A DNA stretch of 64,000 bases, taken from assembly GCF_007558815.1 (NCBI RefSeq), contig NZ_VLTJ01000025.1, forward strand, positions 52,655 through 116,654. The letters run 5' to 3'. The DNA comes from Verticiella sediminum (lineage in GTDB: Bacteria; Pseudomonadota; Gammaproteobacteria; Burkholderiales; Burkholderiaceae_B). The notes below the pieces were generated by a model that did not search any database, had not been told where the DNA came from, and saw nothing but the letters and a program-made list of their open reading frames with translations. A program made the translations under genes and the position numbers. Positions 26,851 through 38,626 of this stretch are shown one piece after another; within the stretch, counting starts at the first letter, position 1, and every line of letters begins with the position of its first letter.

Positions 26851-28314
26851 ATGACGCCCGCACCACCGCCGCACCCGATCGTTGAGCCAGGCATGGACGG
26901 CCCGGCGTGCCAGGCCTTGTTCGACGCGCAGGCCGCCACCGCGCTGGCGCTGCGCTCCTCGCAGCCCCGCGAGCGCCGGGCCAGGATCGCCCGCCTGCGC
27001 GATGCCGTGCTCGCCCACCGCGAGCGCTGGCGCGCCGCTTTCGAGGCGGACCTGCGCAAGCCCGCGCTGGAAGTCGAGCTCACCGAACTCCTGCCGGTGG
27101 TGGACGAAGCCCACATGGCCATCGCCAGGCTCGCCAAGTGGATGAAGCCGCGCCGGGTGCCGCCCACGCTCACCACGCTGGGCACCCGGGCGCGGGTGCT
27201 GTACCAGCCCCGGGGCCGCTGCCTGATCATTGGGCCGTGGAACTACCCGTTGAATACCGTGCTCGGCCCGCTGGTTTCCGCCGTGGCCGCGGGTAACACG
27301 GCCATCATCAAGCCCAGCGAGTTCACGCCGAACGTCAACGCGGTCATCGCCGACGTCGTGCGCGAGGTTTTCGACCCCGCCGAAGTCGCCCTGGTCCAGG
27401 GCGGCGCGGCGACCGCCGAGTCCCTGCTCGCGCTGCCCTTCGACCACATCTTCTTCACCGGCTCGCCGGCCATCGGCAAGGTGGTCATGGCCGCGGCTGC
27501 CCGGCACCTCGCGTCGGTGACGCTGGAACTGGGGGGCAAATCGCCCGCCATCGTGGACGCTGGCGCCGACGTCGAAGCGGCCGTGCAGCTTCTGGTGTGG
27601 GGCAAGCTCACCAACGCCGGCCAGACCTGCATCGCGCCCGACCATGTCTACGTGCACCGCCAGGTGGCCGCGCGCTTCGCCCGGCGCTGGCGCGAGGTGG
27701 TCGCGGCGCGCTTCGGCGCGACGCCGCCGGCGGTGGCCGCCAGCCCGGACCTCGGGCGCATGATCAGCGTCCGGCACGCGCGCCGCGTGGCGGACTTGCT
27801 GGACGACGCGCTGGCCCGGGGCGCACGGTTGATCGACGGCGGGCAGTACGACTGCGCGCAGCGCTACGTGGCCCCGACGCTGGTCGGCGACGTGCCGGCC
27901 GATGCCCGCCTGGAGCACGAGGAGATCTTCGGCCCCCTGATGCCGATGTACGTCTTCGACGGCCTCGACCCGGTGGTGGCACGCATCAACGCGGCACCCA
28001 AGCCCCTGGCGCTGTACCTATGGAGCCGCACGCGGGAGCACATCGACGCGGTCACCGCCCGGACCAGTTCCGGCGGGCTCTGCCTGAACCATTGCGTACA
28101 GCAGTACGCCCATGCCGGCCTGCCCTTCGGCGGCGTCAACCAGTCCGGTATCGGCAACGCCCACGGGTACCACGGGTTCAAGGCCTTCTCGCACGAGCGC
28201 GCCTTCCTGCGGGCGGCGCCGCTGATGCCGCTCAGGGTCTTCTTCCCGCCCTACTCCGCACGCAAGCTCGCGCTCGCTCGCCGCCTGGTGGACTGGCTGG
28301 GCCGCATCCGATAG
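26851..28314 (+). CDS. Aldehyde dehydrogenase, ALDH3 (coniferyl/benzaldehyde) type
   Basis: A 487-residue NAD(P)-dependent aldehyde dehydrogenase. The catalytic Cys260 (NAGQTCIAPD) and general base Glu226 (LELGGKSP) are 34 residues apart. It also has GPWNYPLNTVLGPLVSAVAAGNTAIIKPSE and FTGSPAIGK. The hydrophobic C-terminus and close spacing fit ALDH3/coniferyl-aldehyde enzymes. It would oxidise the aldehyde made by the upstream ThDP enzyme to the acid. ATG at 26851 chosen; an ATG at 26893 is possible. Confidence 0.92.
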   Translation: MTPAPPPHPIVEPGMDGPACQALFDAQAATALALRSSQPRERRARIARLRDAVLAHRERWRAAFEADLRKPALEVELTELLPVVDEAHMAIARLAKWMKPRRVPPTLTTLGTRARVLYQPRGRCLIIGPWNYPLNTVLGPLVSAVAAGNTAIIKPSEFTPNVNAVIADVVREVFDPAEVALVQGGAATAESLLALPFDHIFFTGSPAIGKVVMAAAARHLASVTLELGGKSPAIVDAGADVEAAVQLLVWGKLTNAGQTCIAPDHVYVHRQVAARFARRWREVVAARFGATPPAVAASPDLGRMISVRHARRVADLLDDALARGARLIDGGQYDCAQRYVAPTLVGDVPADARLEHEEIFGPLMPMYVFDGLDPVVARINAAPKPLALYLWSRTREHIDAVTARTSSGGLCLNHCVQQYAHAGLPFGGVNQSGIGNAHGYHGFKAFSHERAFLRAAPLMPLRVFFPPYSARKLALARRLVDWLGRIR

Positions 28315-28410
28315 CTGGGCAGTCAATCCCCTAGGCTGAGGATGTACTCGACAAGGCGTGCACCCTTGGGGCCGCAGCCGATTCGACCCCATGCGCTTTT
28401 TGCCTTGGGG

Positions 28411-28434
28411 CTGCCCGGCGGCGATGCCGCCCGG
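28411..28434. terminator. Hairpin between convergent ALDH and amidohydrolase genes
   Basis: GGCGGC (28417-28422) and GCCGCC (28426-28431) form a tight stem with a GAT loop in the 123-bp gap between the two convergent genes. A short T stretch (28396-28401) lies upstream. It may end transcription from both directions. It resembles other G/C-rich intergenic palindromes of this window. Confidence 0.4.
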
Positions 28435-28437
28435 TGG

Positions 28438-29337
28438 TCAGCGTGCCCAGTACAGCCGTTCGGGGTTGTCGACCAGGACCAGGCGCCGCCGGGCTGGGTC
28501 CGGTACCCAGCGCGTCAATTGGTCGAACAGCCGGGCCCCATCAGGCACAAAGCCGTGCATCTGGGCCACCGGATGCGGCCAGTCCGAGCCCCAGAGCATT
28601 TGGCGGGGCGCCGAGTCGGCAAGCTCGCACGCGACCTCGTCGACGTCGGAAAAGTCCGGCGAGCCGGCGCGGGACGAAAGGTACGGTCCGGACAGCTTAA
28701 GGTAGTTTCGGGGATTGCAGAGTAGCCGTCGCACCAGGGCTGCGGTCGCGCTTGACCGTCCCTGCGGCTGCGGAATCCAGCCGAGATGGTCGATGACGAG
28801 AGGGCAGGCCAATCCTGCCAGCACACTTTCCCATTCGAGAAGTACCTCCTTGTCTCGCGCGCCAACGATGTTCATCGACCAGCCGCGCTCGTCGATGCGC
28901 CCGGCCAGCACCCGCAGCTCGGCGGCGGTGGGCGTTCTGCCCTTGCCGAAGTAGACGCGGATGCCTCGAACCCCCGCGTCGTCCAGTCGGTCGAGCGCGG
29001 TGTCCGTGACTTCGGGGTAGACGAGCGCCACGCCGCGCGCCGCCTCCTGCCCGAGCTGCTCGAGCCCGTCCAGCAGGCAGGCCGGATCGTCGCCGTAGTT
29101 CGACGACACCACGAACACCGAACGGGCAAGGCCGAGGCGACGCTTGAATTGCCGATACTGTTCGACCGTGGCCGGCGGCACCAGGGGCTCCCCGGGCTTT
29201 TGAAAGCGGACATCGAAGATGTGGTGGTGGCAGTCGACCGCGCCGGCGGGGCTCGCAGACTCGGGCGCTGCGCTCCCGCTCGAGTGGGGCGCGCAGCTAT
29301 CCTCGGCGCGCAGCCAGATATCTTTCGGATTTGTCAT
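28438..29337 (-). CDS. Amidohydrolase family 2 (TIM-barrel lactonase/hydrolase)
   Basis: A 299-residue metal-dependent hydrolase of the amidohydrolase-2 group, which includes 2-pyrone-4,6-dicarboxylate lactonase and related decarboxylases. Metal-binding HHH at 37-39 (VDCHHHIFD), a barrel His in LVIDHLG, and the C-terminal Asp in LWGSDWPHP are all present. It overlaps the Bug 2 gene by 4 bp and forms a two-gene operon with it. A hydrolase for a lactone or related ring would suit a receptor-linked catabolic unit; substrate not known. Confidence 0.86.
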   Translation of the reverse strand: MTNPKDIWLRAEDSCAPHSSGSAAPESASPAGAVDCHHHIFDVRFQKPGEPLVPPATVEQYRQFKRRLGLARSVFVVSSNYGDDPACLLDGLEQLGQEAARGVALVYPEVTDTALDRLDDAGVRGIRVYFGKGRTPTAAELRVLAGRIDERGWSMNIVGARDKEVLLEWESVLAGLACPLVIDHLGWIPQPQGRSSATAALVRRLLCNPRNYLKLSGPYLSSRAGSPDFSDVDEVACELADSAPRQMLWGSDWPHPVAQMHGFVPDGARLFDQLTRWVPDPARRRLVLVDNPERLYWAR

Positions 29338-30320
29338 TCGGCCTTGATCCCCGCAGTCTTGATGATCCGGCCGGCTTTCTCGTACTCGCGGCGGAAGATG
29401 TGCTCGGCCTCCTCGACCGAGCTTGCCAGGACGGTGCCGCCGGATTCATGGACGAGTCGCACGACGTCAGGCGCATGCAACGCGCGCACGACTTCCCCAT
29501 TGATCCGCTCTAAAGCGGGGGCAGGGATGCCCGCGGGCCCTATCAGTGCGAGCCAGCCGTCCACGTCGAACCCGGGCACTCCCGATTCGGCGACGGTCGG
29601 CAGGTCGGGCAGGGTCGGAATGCGCTGGGCCGTACTGAGTGCCAGCGCCTTCAGGCGCCCCGAACGCACCAGCGGCTGGGCTGCGATCACGGGCAGGAAG
29701 CCTGCGTCGATGTGGTGCCCGACAATATCCTGCACATAGCTGGTGTTGCTCTTGTAGGGCGCATGTATGAACCTGATGCCGGTGCTCGACTCCAGCAGGG
29801 CGGCCGCAAGCTGAACTGCCGAGCCATTGCCGGCATTGCCGATGACCAGCGGCTGCGCAGCGGATCTCGACCTGGCCAGCGCGATGAACTCGTGCAGGTT
29901 CCCGACGGGCAGGTCAGGGTGGACCACCAGCATTGCCGGGCCCGACGTCATGACGCAGATGGGTTGTACATCCGTCAGCGTGTCGTACGGCATCTTCTCG
30001 TGGAGGTGTGGATTGATGCAGTGCGTCGACGAGGTCATGCCCAGCGTGTACCCGTCGGCGGGGCTGCGAACCATCTGGCCGGTCGCGATGATGCCCGATG
30101 AACCCGGGCGGTTGTCGACGACGACGGATTGGCCGAGTGCGCGCGACATGTGCGGCGCCATGACACGCGCGATCGCATCGACCGCGGAACCGGGCGAGGT
30201 GGTCAACAGCAGCGTGATGGCCCGGTCAGGGTAGGGTCCTGCATGCGCGACTCCCACGATGGCCGCCCCGGCGGCCGCGACCAGAAGCTGGCGACGGCTA
30301 ACGAGCAAATCGGTTCCCAT
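29334..30320 (-). CDS. Bug/TctC-family periplasmic solute receptor (Bug 2)
   Basis: A 328-residue TTT receptor. The start is the ATG at 30320 (MGTDLLVSRRQLLVAAAGAAIVGVAHA), whose SRRQLL and hydrophobic stretch suggest Tat export. Family marks include VDNRPGSSGIIATGQMVRSPADGYTLGM and FDVDGWLALIGPAGIPAPALERIN. It shares many local blocks with Bug 1 (STHCINPHL, DVQPI, TSGP, GFLPVIAA, LPDLPT-x-AESG-x-P), so the two probably bind related ligands. Co-translated with the amidohydrolase. Confidence 0.92.
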   Translation of the reverse strand: MGTDLLVSRRQLLVAAAGAAIVGVAHAGPYPDRAITLLLTTSPGSAVDAIARVMAPHMSRALGQSVVVDNRPGSSGIIATGQMVRSPADGYTLGMTSSTHCINPHLHEKMPYDTLTDVQPICVMTSGPAMLVVHPDLPVGNLHEFIALARSRSAAQPLVIGNAGNGSAVQLAAALLESSTGIRFIHAPYKSNTSYVQDIVGHHIDAGFLPVIAAQPLVRSGRLKALALSTAQRIPTLPDLPTVAESGVPGFDVDGWLALIGPAGIPAPALERINGEVVRALHAPDVVRLVHESGGTVLASSVEEAEHIFRREYEKAGRIIKTAGIKAE

Positions 30321-31139
30321 GTAGAGGTGTCTCCTTAGTCTTTCTTCTCCCCCGAAGGGATGACGCCCAGTCGTCCACCTTGCGTCCCTCGACGTCGATC
30401 CCGACCCGGCTGGAGGCGGTGATGCCGTCGAACGGAGAACGATCATCCCAGCGAACGGCGCGCTCAGCGCCGGCACTCGGCGGCCGGATTCACGCGCGCG
30501 TTCCACTCGGCCTCGGCCGCCCAGGCAGGGCGGCCCACTCGCCTGCCATGCATGGGTGCATGGCCAGTCTTTTCGTCTCGCGTTTTTGTAATGTCATCAT
30601 GCCATCATGTCATCATATATCCATGACATTAATTCTCCAGTATGGTTTACCCGGAATTGCGGTATTCCCGTCGACTCGGCCGAGGGCCGCTCCTCGAGCC
30701 CGGCATCGCATGGGAGCCGGGCGGATGGCAGTCGGGTCGGGTTGCGGAGAGCACCGCATATGACGGATGCGCGCAAGTTATTGAGAAACTTGCCGTATCG
30801 GACTCAGGCGTAGTCCGGCGAAGTTCAGCGCGGAGTCATGCTGAAACGACGAAAGCCGGCGGCCGGGCACGGCGAAGGGCCGGTATCATCCAGGGTCGAG
30901 CGGTCACGGAAGACGATGGCGTTGCGCAAAGATGCTCCGTCCCGAGGGCTGCGGAGCGAACCGGTCTGCGGCTCGCTTCGCGGGACGCGCCGCCTCGGTG
31001 ATGCGCCTTGCGCAGGACAGCTTCCGGCTCAAGGCGCTTTTCAGCTCTACACGATCGTGCTTTCGCACATGGCCGCACGGATTTCCGACGACATGGTCTT
31101 TACGGATGCAGCCGTGCTTTCCCTGGGCCTGGAACGCAA
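30321..31139. other. Intergenic region of about 820 bp
   Basis: Between Bug 2 and the nitronate monooxygenase-like gene I find no reading frame with convincing protein-like sequence. The part at 30575-30660 is AT-rich and holds the repeated operator-like element and probably the Bug 2 promoter. The part from about 30830 to 31139 has open frames on both strands but none resembles a known family. Confidence 0.6.
30591..30630 (-). promoter_or_regulatory. Operator-like 8-bp-spaced repeats upstream of Bug 2
   Basis: Five adjacent 8-bp units are visible: ATGTCATC, ATGCCATC, ATGTCATC, ATATATCC and ATGACATT. The last three (30607-30630) form a dyad, ATGTCAT-N9-ATGACAT, and match the element in the porin promoter. 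It lies about 290 bp before the Bug 2 start codon. A second shared block, GGTTTACCCGGAATTGC (30644-30660), resembles 10355-10371 at 14 of 17 positions. Probably binds the GntR regulator at 9437-10237. Confidence 0.55.
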
Positions 31140-33837
<2,698 letters not shown>

Positions 33838-35707
33838 CGGCCGGGCGCGCCGCGACGAGCCCGCGCCGCCGCCCGCGGGGCGACGACGACGAAGACGTGG
33901 CGGCGCTGCCGCGCACACCCGTGCGCTTCACCGCGCACTTCTTCTGGCGCTTTCGCTGGTGGTATGCGCTCATCATCATTCTGGAGGTCGGCGCCGCCGT
34001 CAGCTCCATCGTGATGCCCTATGCCATCGGGCAGATCGTCGGCGCCGTCACGCAGTGGGCGGGCGAAGCCGGCGCGCAGCGCGACATCGGCGCCGCGGTG
34101 AGCGGCCCGCTGGTGCTGTTCGTCGCGCTCGCCATCGGCGAAGTCGTCTTCAACCGCGCCAGCGGCGCCTGTCGCGTGTACGTCTCGCCACGCCAGCGCA
34201 CCGGCATTGCCCGGGCGATGTTCGACTACCTGCAGCGCCACTCGCAGCACTACTTCAGCAACCACTTTGCCGGCGCGCTGTCCGCGCGCATCGCCGAGAC
34301 CTCGGTCGGCGTGAACATGACCCTCTCGACGGTCATCTTCGAGTTCCTGCCGCTCGCCATCACGCTTGCGGTATCGATCTTCCTGCTTTCCTCCGCGAGC
34401 CTCGTGCTGGCCTCGTTCACCCTGGCCTGGTCCGCCGTCTTCATCCTGGTGTCCTACTGGATGGCGCGGCGTGCCCAGCCGTATGCCGAGAAGCATGCGG
34501 CGGCGCGCTCGGCCACTTCCGGGCGCATCGTGGATACCGTCACCAATCTCGCCAACGTGCGCCTGTTCGCGCGCGGCGACTACGAACGCGAGCAACTCGC
34601 GGCGGTGCAAGGCCGCGAGATCGCGGTCGCCAGCAGGGCGATGTGGTTCAGCGAGAAAGTGCAGTGGTTCCAGATGGGCGCGGCCCTGGTGCTCAAGGTG
34701 GGCATGCTCTACTTCGCGCTCACCCTCTGGCGCGACGGCCGGATCGACGTGGCGGCCTTCGTGATGAGCACCAGCCTGTCCCTGCTGGTCATCAACGATG
34801 CGCGCAACCTGGGCCGGCGCTTCCTGGAAGTCTTCGAGTACGTCGGCAACATTGCCAACGGCGTGCGCACGATCATGCAGCCGTACGAGATCGTCGACCG
34901 CCCCGGCGCACGCGACGTGGTCATCCGCCGCGGCGACATCGCCTTCGAGAACGTGACGTTCGGCTACGACTCCGAACGCCCGGTGTTCCGCGACCTGGAT
35001 CTGGTGATCCCCGCCGGGCAGCGCGTCGGGCTGGTCGGCTTCTCGGGCTCGGGCAAGTCCACGCTGGTCAACCTCTTGCTGCGTCTCTACGAGCCTCAGC
35101 AGGGACGCATCATGATCGACGGCGTGGACATCCGCGACATGACCCAGGACGCGCTGCATCGCCAGATCGGGCTGATCCCGCAGGACCCCAGCCTGTTCCA
35201 CCGCAGCCTGGCCGACAACATCCGCTACGGCCGTCCCGAGGCGAGCCTGGAGGACATACGCGCGGCGGCGCGCGGCGCCAGCGCCGACGGCTTCATCAGC
35301 GAAATGCCGCTGCAGTACGACGCGCTGGTGGGCGAGCGCGGCGTGAAGCTGTCGGGCGGGCAGCGCCAGCGCGTCGCGATCGCCCGCGTCATCCTGAAGA
35401 ATGCGCCCATCCTGGTGCTCGACGAAGCCACCTCGGCGCTGGATTCCATCACCGAACGGGTGATCCAGGACTGCCTGGATACTGTCATGCAAGGCCGTAC
35501 CGTGATCGCGATCGCGCACCGGCTCTCGACCATCGCGCATCTCGACCGCATCCTGGTGTTCGATCACGGCACCCTGGTGCAGGACGGCTCGCACGACGCG
35601 CTGCTGGCGCAGCCGGGCACGTACCAGCGGCTCTGGCGGCAGCAGGCGGGCGGGTTTCTGCCGACGTCGTGAGCGTGGCCGCGTGCCGGCGGCTGCCGCC
35701 CGCCCGC

Positions 35708-36706
35708 TCATTGCGGCTCGATGCCCGCCGCCTTGATGGCGCGCCCCCACTTCTCATATTCGCTGTCGACGAAGGCGGCGAACGTGGCCGGATCGGCGTC
35801 CAGCGAAGTGAAGCCCAACTGACGTATCCGCGCCTGCACGTCCTCGGCGCGAAACGCCGCGCGCACGACCTCGCTGATCTTCGTCACGATGGCCGGTGGC
35901 ATGCCGGCCGGGCCCGAGAGCCCGACCCAGGCGGCGAGGTCGTACCCCCGCACGCCCAGCTCGTCGAGCGTGGGCACGTCCGGCGCCAGCGTCACGCGCT
36001 CGCCTGTCGACACGGCGAGCGCGCGCAGCTTGCCGGCGTCCACGAACGGCTTGGCGACCGAAAGATCGGCGAACATGAAGTCGAACTGCCGGCCCACCAG
36101 GTCCGTCAGCGCCTGCGGCTGGCCGCGATAGGGAATTCCCACCGCGCCTGCGATGTCCGCTGCGTGCACGTAGGCACTGCCCATGACCTGGCTGGTGGCC
36201 TGGCCATAGCCATACGTCAGGTGCCGGTTCCCGGAAACCGTGTCATGCAGCAGGTCGTCCACCGAGTGGTACGGCGAATCGACATTGACCAGCAGCAGCG
36301 AAGGCGCCCGGACCAGCGGCGCGATGTGCGTGAAATCGTCCTTGTAATGGTACGCGGGCTGCGCCTGCAGCCAGGGGTTCGACGAATTCAGCCCGCTGAA
36401 GCTGATGATCAGCGTATAGCCGTCCGCCGGCGCGCGCTTCATGGTCTGGACACCGATCACGCCCTGTGCGCCCGGCTTGTTCTCCACCACGACGGGCTGG
36501 CCCCAGGCGCGGTTCAGTGCTTCGGCCACCATGCGCGCGAGCGTATCCGTCGCGCTGCCGGGCGGGTTGGGTACGATGATCGACAGCGGACGCTCGGGAT
36601 AGTCCGTCCCGGCGGCATGCGCCTGGGGCAGGCTCGCCGCGAGGCCCAGTGCGAGCATGCCCATGCACACCGCTCTGCGCTGGCGGCGTCGTTGTATGTC
36701 GTTCAT
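35708..36706 (-). CDS. Bug/TctC-family periplasmic solute receptor (Bug 3)
   Basis: A 332-residue receptor starting at the ATG at 36706 (MNDIQRRRQRRAVCMGMLALGLAASLPQAHA), with a signal peptide cut near residue 32. Family marks are YPERPLSIIVPNPPGSATDTLARMVAEALN, VVENKPGAQGVIGVQTMKRAPADGYTL and VPTLDELGVRGYDLAAWVGLSGPAGMPPAIV. It lies 23 bp after the RraA-like gene and is divergent from a LysR regulator, so the three form a small catabolic locus. Not closely similar to Bug 1 and 2. Confidence 0.93.
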   Translation of the reverse strand: MNDIQRRRQRRAVCMGMLALGLAASLPQAHAAGTDYPERPLSIIVPNPPGSATDTLARMVAEALNRAWGQPVVVENKPGAQGVIGVQTMKRAPADGYTLIISFSGLNSSNPWLQAQPAYHYKDDFTHIAPLVRAPSLLLVNVDSPYHSVDDLLHDTVSGNRHLTYGYGQATSQVMGSAYVHAADIAGAVGIPYRGQPQALTDLVGRQFDFMFADLSVAKPFVDAGKLRALAVSTGERVTLAPDVPTLDELGVRGYDLAAWVGLSGPAGMPPAIVTKISEVVRAAFRAEDVQARIRQLGFTSLDADPATFAAFVDSEYEKWGRAIKAAGIEPQ

Positions 36707-36729
36707 GTTTGGTCTCCTCCTTGTGACGC

Positions 36730-37464
36730 TCAGATGTCGCCGTACAGGGCATCCAGAAAGTCCTGCATGCGGCTGTCGGCGCGCGTGGTCAGGCGCTCGA
36801 TGCGCGCTTCGTAGCCCGCAATGGCCTCGCACCGCTCGACCACGCGCTCGATCCAGGCTCGCGGCACGAAGCAGATGCCGGTTTCGTCCGCGACCACCAG
36901 GTCGCCCGCATTGACCTGGCAATTCATGATGGAGACCGCCCCGTTGACCTCGACCGTGGTGCAGCGCCACTTGCCGGTCAGCGGCGTCACGTGCCGCGAC
37001 CATACCGGGAAGCCGATCTCGCGCGAATGCCCGACGTCCCGCACCCCGCCGTCCACGATGGCGCCCGCCAGACCCTGGTGGTGGGCGATGCTCGCCATCA
37101 GCCCGCCCATGTTCGATACCTCGGGCACGCCCTGGATCACCAGAAGCTGGCCGGGCTGGGCCTGATTGATGCCTTCGATCTCCGCCATCCGCCAATCGCG
37201 GCGGCTCACGTTCACGTGGGCGTTGACGTCCTGGCGAACATTGCGCAAGGTCACGGCAGTGCCGATGACCGTCCGGTCCAGCGTGGGTGCCAGGGCACTG
37301 GCCGCAACGGTGCCCTCGAGGCCGAACTCGTCCAGTACGTCCGCCACCAGACTGGACAGATCGCCCAGGCGGCGCAACCGCTCGATCCACGCCGGATCGA
37401 GCGGCCCGGGGTTTTCGTGAACGCGCTCGGCCGGCACGCGTCCGGTCAGTGTCTTGATGCCCAT
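36730..37464 (-). CDS. RraA-family protein (possible 4-hydroxy-2-oxo acid aldolase)
   Basis: A 244-residue protein of the RraA fold. The central motif GAIVDGGVRDVGHSREIGFPVW carries the Arg-Asp pair that binds substrate and metal in 4-hydroxy-4-methyl-2-oxoglutarate aldolases. GDLVVADETGICFVP near 190-205 is typical too. Proteins of this family were once misannotated as MenG or RNase-E regulators. Next to a Bug receptor and a LysR regulator, an aldolase or decarboxylase role in organic-acid breakdown is more likely than RNase control. Confidence 0.85.
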   Translation of the reverse strand: MGIKTLTGRVPAERVHENPGPLDPAWIERLRRLGDLSSLVADVLDEFGLEGTVAASALAPTLDRTVIGTAVTLRNVRQDVNAHVNVSRRDWRMAEIEGINQAQPGQLLVIQGVPEVSNMGGLMASIAHHQGLAGAIVDGGVRDVGHSREIGFPVWSRHVTPLTGKWRCTTVEVNGAVSIMNCQVNAGDLVVADETGICFVPRAWIERVVERCEAIAGYEARIERLTTRADSRMQDFLDALYGDI

Positions 37465-37671
37465 ACATGCTCCATTGCCGATCGGTCGGCTGCTTGTGTG
37501 TCAACCGCCATGGTGTGCGCAGGGCCATGGCGCGCCTACGGCAAGCTCGCATAACTGATATTGGCATTCCCGATAACCGGCGCTGCACGACACACGCACG
37601 GCAGGCGGCGGCCGGCCCTACAATGCCGTGACGCGACGCCGCCGCGGCCCCCGAGGCGCCGCGCGCCCACC

Positions 37672-38589
37672 ATGCCCGCCACCACCCCGGTACGCTCCGT
37701 GAACCAGCCCGCCGAACTGCGCCACCTGCGCTGCTTCATCAGTGCCGTCGAATGCGGCTCGATGTCCCGCGGCGCCCTGGCATGCGACATGTCGCAGCCC
37801 ACCTTCTCGACGCGTATCCAGCAGCTCGAGCAGGGCCTGGGGGTGCGACTGCTGCACCGGAACGGGCGCGGCGTGGTCTGCACCAGTGCGGGCCAACGGC
37901 TCTACGAGCGCCTGAAACCCGTGGTCGCGGCGCTGGATACCGCTCTGGTCGAGGCCGCAGCCGCGGACGGCAAGGAGCATGGCGAGATCGTGGTCGGGAT
38001 CGTACCCACGGCCGCCGGCCGCCTCTCGATCCCGCTCATGGACACCGCGAGCCGGTCGGACCACCCGCAACTGCGCGTCGTGGAGAGCTTCAGCGGCCAT
38101 CTGCAGGCATGGCTCGCGCAGGGCGACATCGACATTGCCGTGTGCTCTGCGCTGCCGCGCCAGCGCGGCATCCGGCAGTTGCCGCTGCGCAGCGAACCGC
38201 TGCAACTCGTCGGGCTGCGCCAGGACGCGAAGACGACGGCGTCCACGCCTTTCGCCACGCTGCAGGGCGTTCCCCTGGTGCTCGGCAGCCGCATGCACGC
38301 GATCCGGCAGATCATCCAGCGCGTGGCGTCTCGCCGTGGCGTAACCCTGAACGTGGCCTACGAGATCGATGGACTCGAAGCGCAACTGCGTTTCGTGCTC
38401 CAGGGGCTGGGGTATGCCATCCTCCCCGAAGGCACCCTGCAGCCGGACGCCGCGCCCGGCCTGCAATGCTGGACACTGACCGAACCGGTGGTGCGGCGCC
38501 AGTTGGTCGTGGCCGTGGCGCGCGACGCCGAAGCCACCAAGCCGGCCGTGCGCGTCGTCGCGAGCCGCATCGCCGAGATGCTGCGCTGA
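37672..38589 (+). CDS. LysR-family transcriptional regulator
   Basis: A 305-residue regulator starting at the ATG at 37672. The N-terminal winged helix-turn-helix is ELRHLRCFISAVECGSMSRGALACDMSQPTFSTRIQQLEQGLGVRLLHRNGRGV, and the effector-binding domain follows from about 95. It diverges from the RraA-Bug 3 pair across 207 bp. That is the usual arrangement for a LysR protein that activates its neighbour in response to a pathway acid. The gap contains ATAACTGATATTGGCATTCC near 37551-37570, a possible binding region. Confidence 0.9.
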   Translation: MPATTPVRSVNQPAELRHLRCFISAVECGSMSRGALACDMSQPTFSTRIQQLEQGLGVRLLHRNGRGVVCTSAGQRLYERLKPVVAALDTALVEAAAADGKEHGEIVVGIVPTAAGRLSIPLMDTASRSDHPQLRVVESFSGHLQAWLAQGDIDIAVCSALPRQRGIRQLPLRSEPLQLVGLRQDAKTTASTPFATLQGVPLVLGSRMHAIRQIIQRVASRRGVTLNVAYEIDGLEAQLRFVLQGLGYAILPEGTLQPDAAPGLQCWTLTEPVVRRQLVVAVARDAEATKPAVRVVASRIAEMLR

Positions 38590-38626
38590 ACCGCGCGCCC
38601 GACATGCGCGGCTGCGAGGGTTGCCC

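Noticed and set aside
24856..27918. Minus-strand frame of 1020 codons opposite the FAD, ThDP and ALDH genes
   Set aside because: It is the complement of three clear genes and has no recognisable domain; long antisense frames are expected in DNA this GC-rich.
36730..37464. RraA-like protein as RNase E regulator or MenG
   Set aside because: The Arg-Asp aldolase-type motif and the Bug/LysR context point to organic-acid metabolism.
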